Assembly (NCBI GenBank): GCA_013373385.1
Contig: JABXHX010000017.1
Coordinates: 1 to 64,000 of the forward strand
Source of the DNA: Flavobacteriaceae bacterium
GTDB lineage: Bacteria; Bacteroidota; Bacteroidia; Flavobacteriales; Flavobacteriaceae
Reading direction: 5' to 3'
DNA: 64,000 nucleotides
This document shows, in pieces, positions 1 to 8,591 of this stretch. The notes under the pieces are model-generated. The model worked only from the letters and a program-made list of their open reading frames with translations, was not told the origin of the DNA and did not search any database. How positions within the stretch are numbered: the stretch's first letter is position 1; every line of letters starts with the position of its first letter. A program made the translations under genes and the position numbers.

Positions 1-118
1 AAGTAATTGCTTGTTCTCGCCTACTTCTGAAAATCCTCACGGATTTTCAGTTTGGTGTGTACTTGCTAAATTAAGTGCAAACCCACGCAACTACTCATAG
101 CCGAGACCGTTGTAACCA
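1..118 (+). repeat. attC-like site A (5' end cut by window edge)
   Basis: Core TTGCTTGTTCTCGCCTACTT, perfect 10-bp hairpin CTGAAAATCC-TCAC-GGATTTTCAG (27-50), GCTAAATTAAGT, CGCAAC, then GTTGTAACCA (109-118). Confidence 0.65.
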
Positions 119-203
119 ATTGACGCAAAGATGACGTTAACTTGACGTAACAAGTAATTATGTTTCCGATATACATTTGCTGAAACAATAAATAACATTC
201 AAA

Positions 204-869
204 ATGGAAACAAAAGATTTAGCAAAAAACTTAAAGAAATTAAGAGCAACTCGTGGAATGTCTCAAGAATATTTAGCAGACGAATCAAGAGTTAGCTTAA
301 GAACTATTCAAAGAATTGAAAATAATGAATCGGAACCAACAGGCGAAACGATTAAAAGAATAGCAATTGCGTTAGATGTAGAATTGACCGAGTTGATTGG
401 TTCAAATTCTGTGACAGAAACGAGCGATTTAAAAGCAACTATTATTTTTCTAAAAAAACAGCTTTCTAAAACAAATGAAAAATCGGAAATAAAAACATTT
501 GAAAGATTTATAGGAATTTTACAAAAACTAAAAGAAAAAGATTTAAGTATTGAACAGAGAGAAGGAATTGAAAGTTACATACAATATTTAGAACTTGAAA
601 AAATACCATCTTTTAGTAATGAAATGTTCAAAGTTAAACTGACAAAATTTAGAAAGTACTTAAAAAATAAATTACGTTTTGTACCAAAAAATTATTACAC
701 GACTTGGGCAGCAAGTTTTGGACTTTCATTTGCAGTTGGTTTTTCTGTTCAAAGTAATATAGATAATAACATTAAAATTGGAGTGATTTCAGTTGCTTCA
801 GTAATAATCGGAATTGGAATCATTATGGATATGAGAATGAAAAGACAGAAACGAACATTTAGTTTCTGA
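204..869 (+). CDS. XRE-family helix-turn-helix transcriptional regulator with C-terminal membrane segments
   Basis: N-terminal HTH_3 (LKKLRATRGMSQEYLADESRVSLRTIQRIENNESEPTGETIKRIA); two hydrophobic C-terminal segments. Confidence 0.85.
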   Translation: METKDLAKNLKKLRATRGMSQEYLADESRVSLRTIQRIENNESEPTGETIKRIAIALDVELTELIGSNSVTETSDLKATIIFLKKQLSKTNEKSEIKTFERFIGILQKLKEKDLSIEQREGIESYIQYLELEKIPSFSNEMFKVKLTKFRKYLKNKLRFVPKNYYTTWAASFGLSFAVGFSVQSNIDNNIKIGVISVASVIIGIGIIMDMRMKRQKRTFSF

Positions 870-876
870 AAACAAC

Positions 877-956
877 TGGTTACAACACCGTGTATAAAAA
901 ATTGCTAAATTAGCTACTTAAACACACCACTAATCATATACAATCACGTTAGCCAC
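877..956 (+). repeat. attC-like site B (short variant without the central hairpin)
   Basis: TGGTTACAACaccGTGTATA ... TATACaatcacGTTAGCCAC. Confidence 0.6.
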
Positions 957-967
957 AAACAAAAAAA

Positions 968-2335
968 ATGAGAAAACTTATAATCATATTACTTACCACT
1001 CTTCTATTTTCTTGTTCAAAACAAGGTCAATTTGATAAAAAGAAAGAAACAGAAGAAATTTTGAAGTTACACAACTTGCAACGAGATTATCATTTTAATA
1101 AAGATTCAATCTCTTTTGTAAATCAACTTTCTGAAAATTTTATCTCTGTCAATAAAGGTGTTATAACGCGGCCTGAAAGAAGTGAAATTTTGAATAGATA
1201 CAACAGTTACTTTTCTTCGGTTGAGTTTCTGAAGTGGGATGATGTCACCAAGCCTATAATCAAATTTTCTGAAGATGGTACGTTAGCATATTCAATTGTA
1301 GATAAAATAGTGAAGGTAATTTATAAAAATGAAATTGGAGAAAACGTATATGGAGAAACCCATTTCGCCTGGACTGCCATTTACAAAAAGTATGATGATA
1401 AGTGGAGAATTGAATGTGTCACTTCAACAGAGAAACCTAATAGTATAGGCGAAAAAGATTTTATCATTACTGAAAAAGACATAATACCTGAAGGTACAGC
1501 CTATAATTCCAAAACAAGCACTATATATATCGGTAGTATATACAAACAGAAAGTTATTGCAATATCGCCAAATGGAAATATAAACGACATCATCACCCAA
1601 GAAGTTTTTGAAAACTTGAGCCCTATTGGAATGGAAGTCGACAATAAGAACAATATACTTTGGACAAATGTTGCATTGGCACCGATAGTTAATAAAACAG
1701 GAAAGAACAAATGGAAAACAACAATTATGTCTTTCGACTTAACAACCAATAAACTAATTAAGAAGTATGATTTTATTGAGGGCAATCAAGTCTTTCTAAA
1801 TGATTTAACTATTGACAAAAATGGTGATGTATATGCAACTGAAAGTGTTAATAGTAATATATATAAACTAAATACACGTACAGATAAACTTGCAATATAT
1901 CTTGATTTGAAGAAATTTGGCTTTCCTAACGGCATTGTCTATAACCAACCACAACATTGTTTGTTTATTGCAACTAATGAAGGGATAGTGAAAATTGATA
2001 TTGAAACAAAAAAAGCGAAATTACTGGAGGTTGAAGAAAATATTAACGTCAAAGTTATTGATGGATTAGCAATTAACAATGATTATTTTATAGGTCATCA
2101 AAGTTCTAAAATATCAAAATTTTACTTTGATGAAAATATGGAAAGAATAATACGCTCAGAAATTTTTGATTCTGGAGATGAATTTGATTCAAGTACAACT
2201 GGAGAAGTAGGAAATGGTTTTTATCACTACATTGTCAACTCTCAAATAAGAAGTGGAATAAATAGAAAAAAAAACCAACTAAAACCGTTAGATAGTTTAG
2301 AAAATGTGATAATTAGAACAAGAATATTGAAATAG
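968..2335 (+). CDS. Lipoprotein with SnoaL/NTF2-like N-terminal region and SMP-30/gluconolactonase-like beta-propeller region
   Basis: Lipobox LLFSCSK; repeated propeller-like motifs (LNDLTIDKNGDVYATESVNSNIYKLN, FPNGIVYNQPQHCLFIA). Confidence 0.6.
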   Translation: MRKLIIILLTTLLFSCSKQGQFDKKKETEEILKLHNLQRDYHFNKDSISFVNQLSENFISVNKGVITRPERSEILNRYNSYFSSVEFLKWDDVTKPIIKFSEDGTLAYSIVDKIVKVIYKNEIGENVYGETHFAWTAIYKKYDDKWRIECVTSTEKPNSIGEKDFIITEKDIIPEGTAYNSKTSTIYIGSIYKQKVIAISPNGNINDIITQEVFENLSPIGMEVDNKNNILWTNVALAPIVNKTGKNKWKTTIMSFDLTTNKLIKKYDFIEGNQVFLNDLTIDKNGDVYATESVNSNIYKLNTRTDKLAIYLDLKKFGFPNGIVYNQPQHCLFIATNEGIVKIDIETKKAKLLEVEENINVKVIDGLAINNDYFIGHQSSKISKFYFDENMERIIRSEIFDSGDEFDSSTTGEVGNGFYHYIVNSQIRSGINRKKNQLKPLDSLENVIIRTRILK

Positions 2336-2338
2336 CCA

Positions 2339-2472
2339 GTGGCTAACAACTTGTATAATTCATTGCTAGTAATAGCCTACTTACGAAAGTCCTCGCAGAC
2401 TTTCTATCTGTGATTTACTTGCTGACTTGTCCCTAAACCACGCAACGAAATCATACACAAACACGTTATGTG
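2339..2472 (+). repeat. attC-like site C
   Basis: GTGGCTAACaactTGTATAATTCATTGCTAG ... GAAAGTC-ctcgca-GACTTTC ... CGCAACGAAATCATACACAAACACGTTATGTG. Confidence 0.65.
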
Positions 2473-3393
2473 CAAGTTGAATTAGAAACAAAAAGGAAAC
2501 AACTCAATCAAAGTTTTGAGAAAACAAGTAAGAGGATTAACATGTTGCAATTTGAATATATAGTACTTGCTCTCATGTACACAACTCTGTCGATATCACT
2601 ATTTCTACAGTGGTTATGTTTTAAGAAAAATATGGAAAATTGGGAAACGATTTCACTAACTATTTCTCTCTTATTATTGGTAATTTCGATGGGACTTTCC
2701 TCTTTCTTCTCAGAAAAAGAAACCACTACAATCACTACTTTACTATGTATGATTCTGGTAGGAGTGACTACCTTTATGGAATCCTTAAGTCAACAAAAAC
2801 ATTCTATTCCACCAACATATAAAATAGTTCAAATTGGTACTTCAATAGCCTTGACTATATGCGTTATCCTTGTCTATTTTTTTGAAAAAATGGCTTTTGT
2901 CCAATATGTTGTAGTTGGTTTCTTGGTTATTTCTGTTATAACCTCAATGCTAATTACCCGACAAACAAAACCAGTAAAACAATATAAACATCTTGAAAAG
3001 TCGAACAGAGTTTTCGCCTTCACATTTTTAACTTTAGTCCCAATTTATCTTGCTTTCCATTATGCTTTTGAAGAAGCTTATCAACAATTTCAAATGGGAT
3101 TTTTGCTTTACTTTGCTTTTATTGCACTTGCAATACGAAAAATATTTGACGATTTACATCGATTATCGCTCGTTAACAATACCTTAAAACCAATCGAACA
3201 GCATTTTAAAAACTATGGATTGACAAAAAGGGAACAAGAAATTGCTATTCTTCTCTTTGAAGGTTTAACCTATCAAAGCATAGCTGACCAGCTATTTATT
3301 TCACTCCCTACCATTAAGACTCATGCTAGCAATATCTATAAAAAATGCAAAGTAAAATCTCGTAATGAATTAACAAAGATTCTTGCCTCATAG
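2470..3393 (+). CDS. Membrane-bound LuxR-type transcriptional regulator (about 7 TM segments + C-terminal LuxR HTH)
   Basis: C-terminal LTKREQEIAILLFEGLTYQSIADQLFISLPTIKTHASNIYKKCKVKSRNEL; seven hydrophobic segments upstream. The real start may be the internal ATG at 2541 (MLQFEYIVL), matching the start of the paralogue at 4542 (MLVIEYLIL). Confidence 0.8.
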   Translation: MQVELETKRKQLNQSFEKTSKRINMLQFEYIVLALMYTTLSISLFLQWLCFKKNMENWETISLTISLLLLVISMGLSSFFSEKETTTITTLLCMILVGVTTFMESLSQQKHSIPPTYKIVQIGTSIALTICVILVYFFEKMAFVQYVVVGFLVISVITSMLITRQTKPVKQYKHLEKSNRVFAFTFLTLVPIYLAFHYAFEEAYQQFQMGFLLYFAFIALAIRKIFDDLHRLSLVNNTLKPIEQHFKNYGLTKREQEIAILLFEGLTYQSIADQLFISLPTIKTHASNIYKKCKVKSRNELTKILAS

Positions 3394-3540
3394 CGAATTC
3401 TATTTACTAAACATTATAACCTACTAATTATCAGTACTCATACTTTTGTATGATATTTTTATTTTCACTAAAAATCATCCTATTATTCGATTGTCTACCT
3501 TTATCTGGATAGTAGTTTTGCTTCAAATTAAAAAACTATA

Positions 3541-4221
3541 ATGAAGTATAAACTATTATTCATCGCATTTTACGGAATTACCCTCCTTAATTTGAATGCT
3601 CAAGATTTAGCATTCAATAACAAAAATCTCATTACACAATTTGAAATCAAGGATTATTATTATTCAATTGCAAATGATCATTCTAAAAAGGATTCTATCA
3701 AAACTAGAAAAACCCAATTCTTTATCGGTTATGATTTTGGAGAGGCGGCTTTCAATAAATTTCAATCCCTCGGTGGAGAGATTGGAGTTAAATTTAAAAA
3801 CAATCATCAAGTAAGGCTATCCCACACGAGCATTCGTTTTACAGAAGCACACCTATCGTCAAGTTTTGCTGGTGCTGTAGATGGCAAAAATGTAAAAGGG
3901 AAACAATTTGGATTTGAATTATTTTATGATTTTCCAGTATTTTTTAATGGGTTTTATATTAGTCCTTCTTTGGGATATTACGATAATGAATACACACATA
4001 CAAATTTGAATGAAAAGCTCGAAAAGGCATCTTTCACCGTTGGTTCGGCAATCAGTTTTACTGAGGTAGATATATTTAAAGTAAAAGGGCTTTATTATAG
4101 AGTTTCTCTGCCATATCGATATACTTTTAATCCTCACAAGAAAACAAAATTGGGAGAAACCACCATCAAGAGCAATACTTTTGACAGTCATCTTTGGTTC
4201 TTTGTAGGATATCAATTTTAA
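3541..4221 (+). CDS. Putative outer-membrane beta-barrel protein
   Basis: Signal peptide (MKYKLLFIAFYGITLLNLNAQ); alternating aromatic/hydrophobic strands; terminal aromatic residue (..WFFVGYQF). Confidence 0.6.
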   Translation: MKYKLLFIAFYGITLLNLNAQDLAFNNKNLITQFEIKDYYYSIANDHSKKDSIKTRKTQFFIGYDFGEAAFNKFQSLGGEIGVKFKNNHQVRLSHTSIRFTEAHLSSSFAGAVDGKNVKGKQFGFELFYDFPVFFNGFYISPSLGYYDNEYTHTNLNEKLEKASFTVGSAISFTEVDIFKVKGLYYRVSLPYRYTFNPHKKTKLGETTIKSNTFDSHLWFFVGYQF

Positions 4222-4359
4222 GCATAATTTTGCAAAAGCAACCAACAGAGTACTGCTAGACGAGGTAAATTAAATTCCAAAATAATTCAGTTTTAGTCAA
4301 TTTAGAATTTAAACTTATGAAAGTGGCTTTTCATCAAGAAGGAATAAACAAAAACCTAC

Positions 4360-4496
4360 ACACAACACCGTGTATAATTCATTGTTGCTAGTACTAGCCT
4401 ACTTACAAAAATCCTCGCGGATTTTCTATTTCATTTGTATTTGCTAATTTAGTTGCTGAAATACGCAACGAAATCATACACAAAAACGTTGTATGA
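4360..4496 (+). repeat. attC-like site D
   Basis: CACACAACaccGTGTATaattcattGTTGCtag ... AAAATCC-TCGC-GGATTTT (4409-4426) ... acGCAACgaaatcATACACaaaaacGTTGTATG; three nested stem segments. Confidence 0.68.
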
Positions 4497-4541
4497 AAGC
4501 TGATAATCGCTTTAATGAAATGATAAATATTAGAAAATAAA

Positions 4542-5393
4542 ATGCTGGTAATAGAATATTTAATTCTTGGCCTTGTATACACATCACTAGTAGTTTCCTT
4601 GTTTCTACAATGGTTCTGTTATAAGAAGAAAATGGAAAATTGGGAAACGATAGTCTTTACAACATCACTTTTACTCTTGGTGATTTCAATTGGTCTATCT
4701 CCTATACTAGAAGAAGGAAACACAACCAGCACACTAACCTTAATTTGTATGGTTTTGGTTGCAATCACTACGGTTTTAGAGACATTAAGGCAACAAACAC
4801 ATAATATTCCCAGCCAATACAAGAAGATACATTTTGTAGTTGGGGTATTTTTAATCATATCTGTACTTATTGCTCGATTCTTTGATATGATGTTTTTCGT
4901 TCAATCAATAATCGTTGGGTTTCTTGTGATTTCTATTATTGTATCTATGTTGATTGTTCGAAAAACTAAATCCGTAAAACAATTTCAACACCTTGAAAAA
5001 TCAAACAGAATTTTCGGCATTGTATTTTTAATTATAGTTCCCATTTTTCTAATACATCACTATGGTTTTGAACAAGAAAGCTACTCGTTTCCAACAATTT
5101 TTCTACTCTATTTTGCCTTTATTGCCCTGGCAGCAAGAAAGATCCATGACGATCTGCAACGACTATCTATTACCAGCAAACAATTAGATCCAAATAAACA
5201 ACAATTCAAAAACTATGGATTAACGCAAAGGGAACAAGAAATAGCAACATTTCTATTTGATGGCTTAACCTATCAAGAGATAACTAACAAATTGCACATT
5301 TCACTTCCTACTGTAAAAACACACGCAAGTAACATTTACAAGAAATGTAGTGTGAAGAACCGTAATGAACTTAGCAGGTTACTAATGATCTAA
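4542..5393 (+). CDS. Membrane-bound LuxR-type transcriptional regulator, paralogue of 2470-3393
   Basis: C-terminal LTQREQEIATFLFDGLTYQEITNKLHISLPTVKTHASNIYKKCSVKNRNEL; same multi-TM N-terminus. Confidence 0.82.
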   Translation: MLVIEYLILGLVYTSLVVSLFLQWFCYKKKMENWETIVFTTSLLLLVISIGLSPILEEGNTTSTLTLICMVLVAITTVLETLRQQTHNIPSQYKKIHFVVGVFLIISVLIARFFDMMFFVQSIIVGFLVISIIVSMLIVRKTKSVKQFQHLEKSNRIFGIVFLIIVPIFLIHHYGFEQESYSFPTIFLLYFAFIALAARKIHDDLQRLSITSKQLDPNKQQFKNYGLTQREQEIATFLFDGLTYQEITNKLHISLPTVKTHASNIYKKCSVKNRNELSRLLMI

Positions 5394-5507
5394 TTATCAA
5401 TACTCATACTTATATATGATATTCATTTTATAGGCATAAATCAACCTATTACCTGATTGTCTATTCTTGGAAGTACAAATAATTTTGCTTCATAAAGAAA
5501 AGTATAA

Positions 5508-6791
5508 ATGAAGCATAAACTATTATCCATTGCCTTTGGTCTATTGATTAACTCTTTTGTTCTAGCCCAAAAAGACTCATCAAAAAAAGAAAGACTTGAT
5601 TTCGCAAAAATGTACTTTGAAATCGGAGGAACTTACCTTCCATCTTTTACAGGAAAGCAACTAGAAAATAATACAATAACTGCTTTTGATCATTCTGCAA
5701 CTCTTAATCCATATCTAACATGGGGTGGTTTTCACTTTTGGGGACATACCGAATTCTATGTCACTTTTCCTTTAAGTCAGTTAAGGTTAAATGAAGACAA
5801 TGGAACAAGTCACGAACTAAATCACTCGGTAGCCACAGGTGTAAGAATATATCCTTGGGCAATGGAAGAAAGAAAAATACGACCTTATATTGGAGCCAAT
5901 TGGGGAGCGCTAGACTTTAGGCAGATATTAGAGCCTGATAAAAATAAAAGTAAACTCTCCAAGGACTTTATGCTCAACTACGATGCAGGTGTTATGTATA
6001 ATTATAAAAAATTAGCCCTAAGGCTGGGTATTAATTTTTTTACAGATAATAAATGGTATTATCCTGTGAGCAAAACCCAGCTGTCAGAAATTAGAACTCC
6101 TAGAATGTCTTTTCAAATGGGACTGCTCTATTCCTTTGACTCAACAAAAGACACCAAAGAAGAAAATATTGATAAATGGAATAGTTATCCTACTGTTTCA
6201 AAATTATCTTATGATGCCAATAAATTTGGAGACCTATTTATAGGTATAGGGCCGTCGACTTCATTTTCACTTTCAGATTCTGACTATAACGCCATTCAGT
6301 TTCCTTATTTACAACAAAAACTAACTTCTACAAACTATTTTGATATAGCATTGGGTTATCATTTTAATCGAGCTAATCTGTTCACAGCTATATCTTATAG
6401 AAATCCAACTTTTGAAACCGAAGGTTTTGGGTCAAAACAAACCATTAAAAAGACTTCTTTAGCTGTAGAAGTTAATAAATTTCTGACTGACTATTCTGGC
6501 TTTGCACCGTATATTGGATTAAATATAGCCTATGATAGGTTTAACTATGAACAAAATGTTGATGGAGTTAAAACACAGCAAACTTTTACAAATGAAATTG
6601 AACCAGGTTTTACCTTCGGTTGGGATATTGTACCTGGTAAAACTAACGAAGCTTTGATATTAAGAACCAATTTGAGGTGGTATCCGTTTTCTAAATTTGA
6701 AATAGATGGCACAAAATTTAATTTTAGTCAATTGGAATACAACTTGATTCAAGTCGTTTTTTATCCTGAAAGACTTAAAAAAAGGAAATAA
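5508..6791 (+). CDS. Putative outer-membrane beta-barrel protein
   Basis: Signal peptide (MKHKLLSIAFGLLINSFVLAQ); barrel-like strands; same position relative to its LuxR gene as 3541-4221. Confidence 0.6.
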   Translation: MKHKLLSIAFGLLINSFVLAQKDSSKKERLDFAKMYFEIGGTYLPSFTGKQLENNTITAFDHSATLNPYLTWGGFHFWGHTEFYVTFPLSQLRLNEDNGTSHELNHSVATGVRIYPWAMEERKIRPYIGANWGALDFRQILEPDKNKSKLSKDFMLNYDAGVMYNYKKLALRLGINFFTDNKWYYPVSKTQLSEIRTPRMSFQMGLLYSFDSTKDTKEENIDKWNSYPTVSKLSYDANKFGDLFIGIGPSTSFSLSDSDYNAIQFPYLQQKLTSTNYFDIALGYHFNRANLFTAISYRNPTFETEGFGSKQTIKKTSLAVEVNKFLTDYSGFAPYIGLNIAYDRFNYEQNVDGVKTQQTFTNEIEPGFTFGWDIVPGKTNEALILRTNLRWYPFSKFEIDGTKFNFSQLEYNLIQVVFYPERLKKRK

Positions 6792-6796
6792 AAGCC

Positions 6797-7221
6797 AGCA
6801 CACAATTATTGGTTTTGTACCTAGACCAAGACCACTTTATAAATGGCATTTTGGAGCTTACGGATTAGGGTGGGTGATTTCTCATATTCACGATTATTCT
6901 ATTATCTCTCATACAGGTAGCCTATCAGGAATGTTGTCTTCAGTAATAATTGTACCAGAAATAAATTCTGCTGTAATAGTTCTTACAAACAGTTCTCAAG
7001 GAGGAAATAGCTACAACACTATAAGTTCTGCAATTCGTGATGAATGGATTGGTCGAAAAAGGTAGGATTATTTAACCAACACTAAAGAACAACTTGAATT
7101 TGCAGAATCTTGGAATAATTCAAAAACTCAAGAAGTATGGAAGACAGTAACAATTTCAAATACCAGAAAAATAAACGTTATACAACATTTAGAAACTACT
7201 AGATTTTCTTTTATAAAGTAA
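6797..7221 (+). pseudogene. C-terminal remnant of a beta-lactamase-family serine hydrolase
   Basis: Frame reads FVPRPRPLYKWHFGAYGLGWVISHIHDYSIISHTGSLSGMLSSVIIVPEINSAVIVLTNS...RDEWIGRKR*DYLTNTKEQLEFAESW...; N-terminal catalytic half missing; in-frame TAG at 7063-7065. Confidence 0.7.
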
Positions 7222-7269
7222 CATTTTAACCCATTATTCGTCTATATCAAACAGCCAAAAAATTATTAA

Positions 7270-8391
7270 ATGAAATTTAAAATATCCCTGTTAGTTTGCC
7301 TCGTTGTATTTTCAAATTGTAAAAATTTAGAAAAAAAACCTAAAGTTGAAACTATAGACCCAATTCAAATTTCGATGGACAAAAACGCAGATTCACTTCT
7401 CTTGGATTCGAAAATAAATGCTGTTTCAATCGGAATTTATAAAAATGGCAAAAAGTATATTTCTCACTATGGCGAATTAGATAAAGGAAAAAGCAACAAA
7501 CCAAACGATAATACTATTTATGAAATAGCATCTGTAAGTAAAACTTTTACTGGAATTCTTGTTGCAAATGCTGTGCTCGAAGGAAAATTAAACCTTGACG
7601 ATGATATTCGAAAGTACTTAAAAGAAGATTTCAAAAATTTTGAATACAATAAACAACCTATAAAAATAAAGCATTTACTCACGCACACAAGTGAAATGAG
7701 AAAATTTTTACCTGAAAGTATTAATGAATTATTTTCCGATTTTAATGAAGATTTACCGTTTAAGGTTTATGAAATTCAAAAGAATTATACCAAAAAGGAT
7801 TTCTTTTCTGACTTACAGAAAATTAAGTTAGATACTATTCCTGGCTCACGATATGGTTATTCAAATGTAGATACAGAGATTATGGCTCAAATATTAGAAT
7901 ATATATATGACAGATCATTTAATGATATTTTAAAAGACTATTTCCAGATAAATGCAAATATGCAAAATACTCAGATTGACCTTCCAAAAAACAAACAACA
8001 ATATCTAGCAAATGGTTACGGAATGACAGGAAAGCTTGTTCCTCATGAAATTGTATTGTATGGAGCAGATGGCGGTGTAAAAACTACAATGCCAGATTTA
8101 GTAAATTATATGGCGTTTCAGTTAGATAAAACCAAACCTACTATTATAGAATCTCACAGAATTCTCTATGAAAATGGAAATCGAAAAATGGCTTATTATT
8201 TGCCAATAAAAAGCAACGAAGAATATGGTGTTTATTATAATATGCACGGAGGAGGTTTTGGAACTCAAAATTGGTTTTTTATTATCCCAAAATATGATTT
8301 AGGAATCTCTGTAATCACAAATCAAAGTGATTTAGATACTGCAAATAAATTAGTAAAAACTGTTAAAGGGCTGATTATTGATTTGAAATAA
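7270..8391 (+). CDS. Serine hydrolase, beta-lactamase/penicillin-binding-protein-like, lipoprotein
   Basis: SVSK (SxxK) motif, YSN motif (GYSNVDTE), lipobox-like FSNCKN. Confidence 0.82.
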   Translation: MKFKISLLVCLVVFSNCKNLEKKPKVETIDPIQISMDKNADSLLLDSKINAVSIGIYKNGKKYISHYGELDKGKSNKPNDNTIYEIASVSKTFTGILVANAVLEGKLNLDDDIRKYLKEDFKNFEYNKQPIKIKHLLTHTSEMRKFLPESINELFSDFNEDLPFKVYEIQKNYTKKDFFSDLQKIKLDTIPGSRYGYSNVDTEIMAQILEYIYDRSFNDILKDYFQINANMQNTQIDLPKNKQQYLANGYGMTGKLVPHEIVLYGADGGVKTTMPDLVNYMAFQLDKTKPTIIESHRILYENGNRKMAYYLPIKSNEEYGVYYNMHGGGFGTQNWFFIIPKYDLGISVITNQSDLDTANKLVKTVKGLIIDLK

Positions 8392-8396
8392 AAACG

Positions 8397-8531
8397 TTTT
8401 ACAACACCGCATAAAATTAATTGCTAGTACAGCGTTTACTTACGAAAATCCTCGCGGTTTTTCTATTCGGTTTGTATGTGCTAAATTAAGTACTCAAACA
8501 ACGCAACTAACCAAACACAAGACCTTTGTGA
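8397..8531 (+). repeat. attC-like site E (degenerate 3' end)
   Basis: TTTTACAACaccGCATAAaattaattgctagtacagcg...GAAAATCC-TCGC-GGTTTTTC...gctaaattaagt...cgcaac; the 3' arm has drifted to CCTTTGTGACA. Confidence 0.55.
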
Positions 8532-8591
8532 CACATTCAACTAACGTTCAACTTTTGTTGCTCCGTGCTTCGCACTCCCACCCCAAAAGAT

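Larger units (their letters stand above)
1..8531 (+). mobile_element. Putative integron-type gene cassette array (CALIN-like; no integrase in window)
   Basis: At least five related attC-like palindromes (1-117, 877-956, 2339-2472, 4360-4496, 8397-8531), same orientation, separating modules that are all coded on +. The start of a cassette is complementary to the start of the palindrome that ends it. Confidence 0.68.

Noticed and set aside
7045-7270. Possible extra attC-like site around AACGTTATACAAC (7175-7187)
   Set aside because: It lies within the reading frame of the serine-hydrolase remnant (KINVIQHLETTRFSFIK*) and has no partner arm or core hairpin.
1-8531. CRISPR array interpretation of the repeats in the first 8.5 kb
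   Set aside because: Repeats are 75-137 bp, imperfect, palindromic and separated by whole genes (0.8-4 kb), not by 30-40 bp spacers; no cas genes in the window.
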